Source of the DNA: Plasmodium malariae
Lineage: Eukaryota; Apicomplexa; Aconoidasida; Haemosporida; Plasmodiidae
Length of the DNA stretch: 64,000 nucleotides
Assembly (NCBI RefSeq): GCF_900090045.1
Contig: NC_041783.1
Span: forward strand, 2,234,001 to 2,298,000
Direction of reading: 5' to 3'
Within the stretch, counting starts at the first letter, position 1. Each line of letters starts with the position of its first letter. The notes beneath the pieces are model-generated. The model was not told the DNA's origin and ran no database searches. It saw only the letters and a list, made by a program, of their open reading frames with translations. Below are positions 63,301 to 64,000 of the stretch, in pieces. The translations under genes and the position numbers were made by a program.

Positions 63301-64000
63301 AAAATAATATATTCTTAAGTTTTCGTAGTTTATTCTGTATAGTATTTTTATTCATTTGCTTTTAAGTTAAAATTTTTTACGTAAAATATTGTACCATTTT
63401 TTATATTCGAAGCAAAGACTTCTTTTTTTTAACTTTTTAACTTGTTATGTGTAATAACAATTGTTCTAATATTTAATGTACAGTTTAGTTCGGCTATAGT
63501 TAACTGATATAAGAACGAATAATATATAATAAAAGTAGTAGTATATGTTAAAAATAATATAATATATAAAAATATGTTAATAATATATAAAAAGAAAAAA
63601 TTATTATAAAAACTTATAAAAAAAGAAGGGGGAAAATAATTTCTTTTACTTTTATAATTATATAATTTATTTGTTCTCTTTTTTTCTCCTCAGTCTCTTA
63701 TATTGTTGTCTTTTTTTTTCTTTTTTTATTTTCATGTTTTTAATTAATATTACGAATAAAATTAATCTCCCATAATTAGTTCACCGGCTTAAGTATGTAG
63801 GAAATTTATATTCTGGTTTTTTTTTTTTTTTTTTTAAATAATGTAATCTCCAAGAGATATATTATATTAATAATATTTTAATGGTTCCTTTATTTTTTTT
63901 ACATTTCTTATATTTTAATTTATCTTTTATTTAATATACGTTTTTAAAAGTAAAAGTGAAAATAGAAGCACCCAATAATTATTATCTATAAATACCCCAA

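Larger units (their letters stand above)
62017..64000. other. Subtelomeric low-complexity DNA upstream of the TRAg gene
   Basis: No gene is visible. After the TRAg 5' flank there is a long TA tract, then about 800 bases of A-rich DNA with repeated ATTCTAAAAAA-like words, then mixed A+T-rich DNA with a T-run near 63820-63834. The words recur at irregular 30- to 60-base spacing, suggesting an old degenerate satellite. Confidence 0.6.

Overview
This window is nuclear DNA of a malaria parasite (Plasmodium). Base composition is extremely A+T-rich. Coding regions stand out as long Asn/Lys-rich reading frames separated by A/T-homopolymer spacers. Short phase-consistent introns with GT...AG ends occur in several genes. 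Gene content is diagnostic: MAEBL, a tryptophan-rich antigen, an asparagine-rich SLARP/SAP1-like gene, and a protein farnesyltransferase beta subunit with a long parasite-type extension. From memory, this set corresponds to the end of P. falciparum chromosome 11 (SLARP ... MAEBL ... kinase, then subtelomere). The A+T content argues against P. vivax/P. knowlesi. The long spacers and the tryptophan-rich antigen next to the core fit a non-falciparum species such as P. malariae or P. ovale, but the species cannot be fixed by eye.

Layout. 0-4.2 kb: 5' part of an Asn-rich SLARP-like gene (minus strand, running off the left edge). 4.2-12.5 kb: a long spacer that hides a three-exon Tctex-type dynein light chain gene (8.7-9.3 kb, minus) and carries a cluster of TGCATG/GCATGC motifs. 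12.5-21.5 kb: a giant tubulin-tyrosine-ligase-like protein (plus). 22.7-23.1 kb: a possible two-exon micro-gene. 23.4-27.7 kb: a PRMT7-like methyltransferase (plus). 28.5-29.0 kb: a two-exon small membrane protein (minus). 29.9-32.8 kb: farnesyltransferase beta (minus). 33.6-34.4 kb: a multi-exon small gene (minus). 34.5-35.8 kb: an unknown 429-residue protein (minus). 37.1-37.8 kb: mitochondrial F1-ATPase delta/epsilon subunit (three exons, plus). 39.1-45.6 kb: MAEBL (five exons, plus), with several single-base indels in its repeat tract. 47.0-47.6 kb: a PEX22-like membrane protein (minus). 49.1-53.9 kb: a Tousled-like protein kinase (minus). 53.9-60.0 kb: gene-free transition zone with a less A+T-rich, possibly decayed stretch. 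60.1-62.0 kb: tryptophan-rich antigen (two exons, minus). 62-64 kb: low-complexity and TA-repeat subtelomeric DNA.

The left part is ordinary core genome: cytoskeleton (TTLL, dynein light chain), protein modification (PRMT, farnesyltransferase), mitochondrion (F1 subunit). The right part moves through invasion-related MAEBL to the subtelomeric antigen. SLARP and MAEBL are both sporozoite-stage genes in better-studied species, and both have AP2-Sp-type TGCATG motifs upstream here.

The most useful observations are the split dynein light chain gene that no single long ORF reveals, the MAEBL repeat-tract frameshifts whose net length change is a multiple of three, the PEX22-like protein in a lineage considered to lack peroxisomes, and the TGCATG cluster upstream of the SLARP-like gene.
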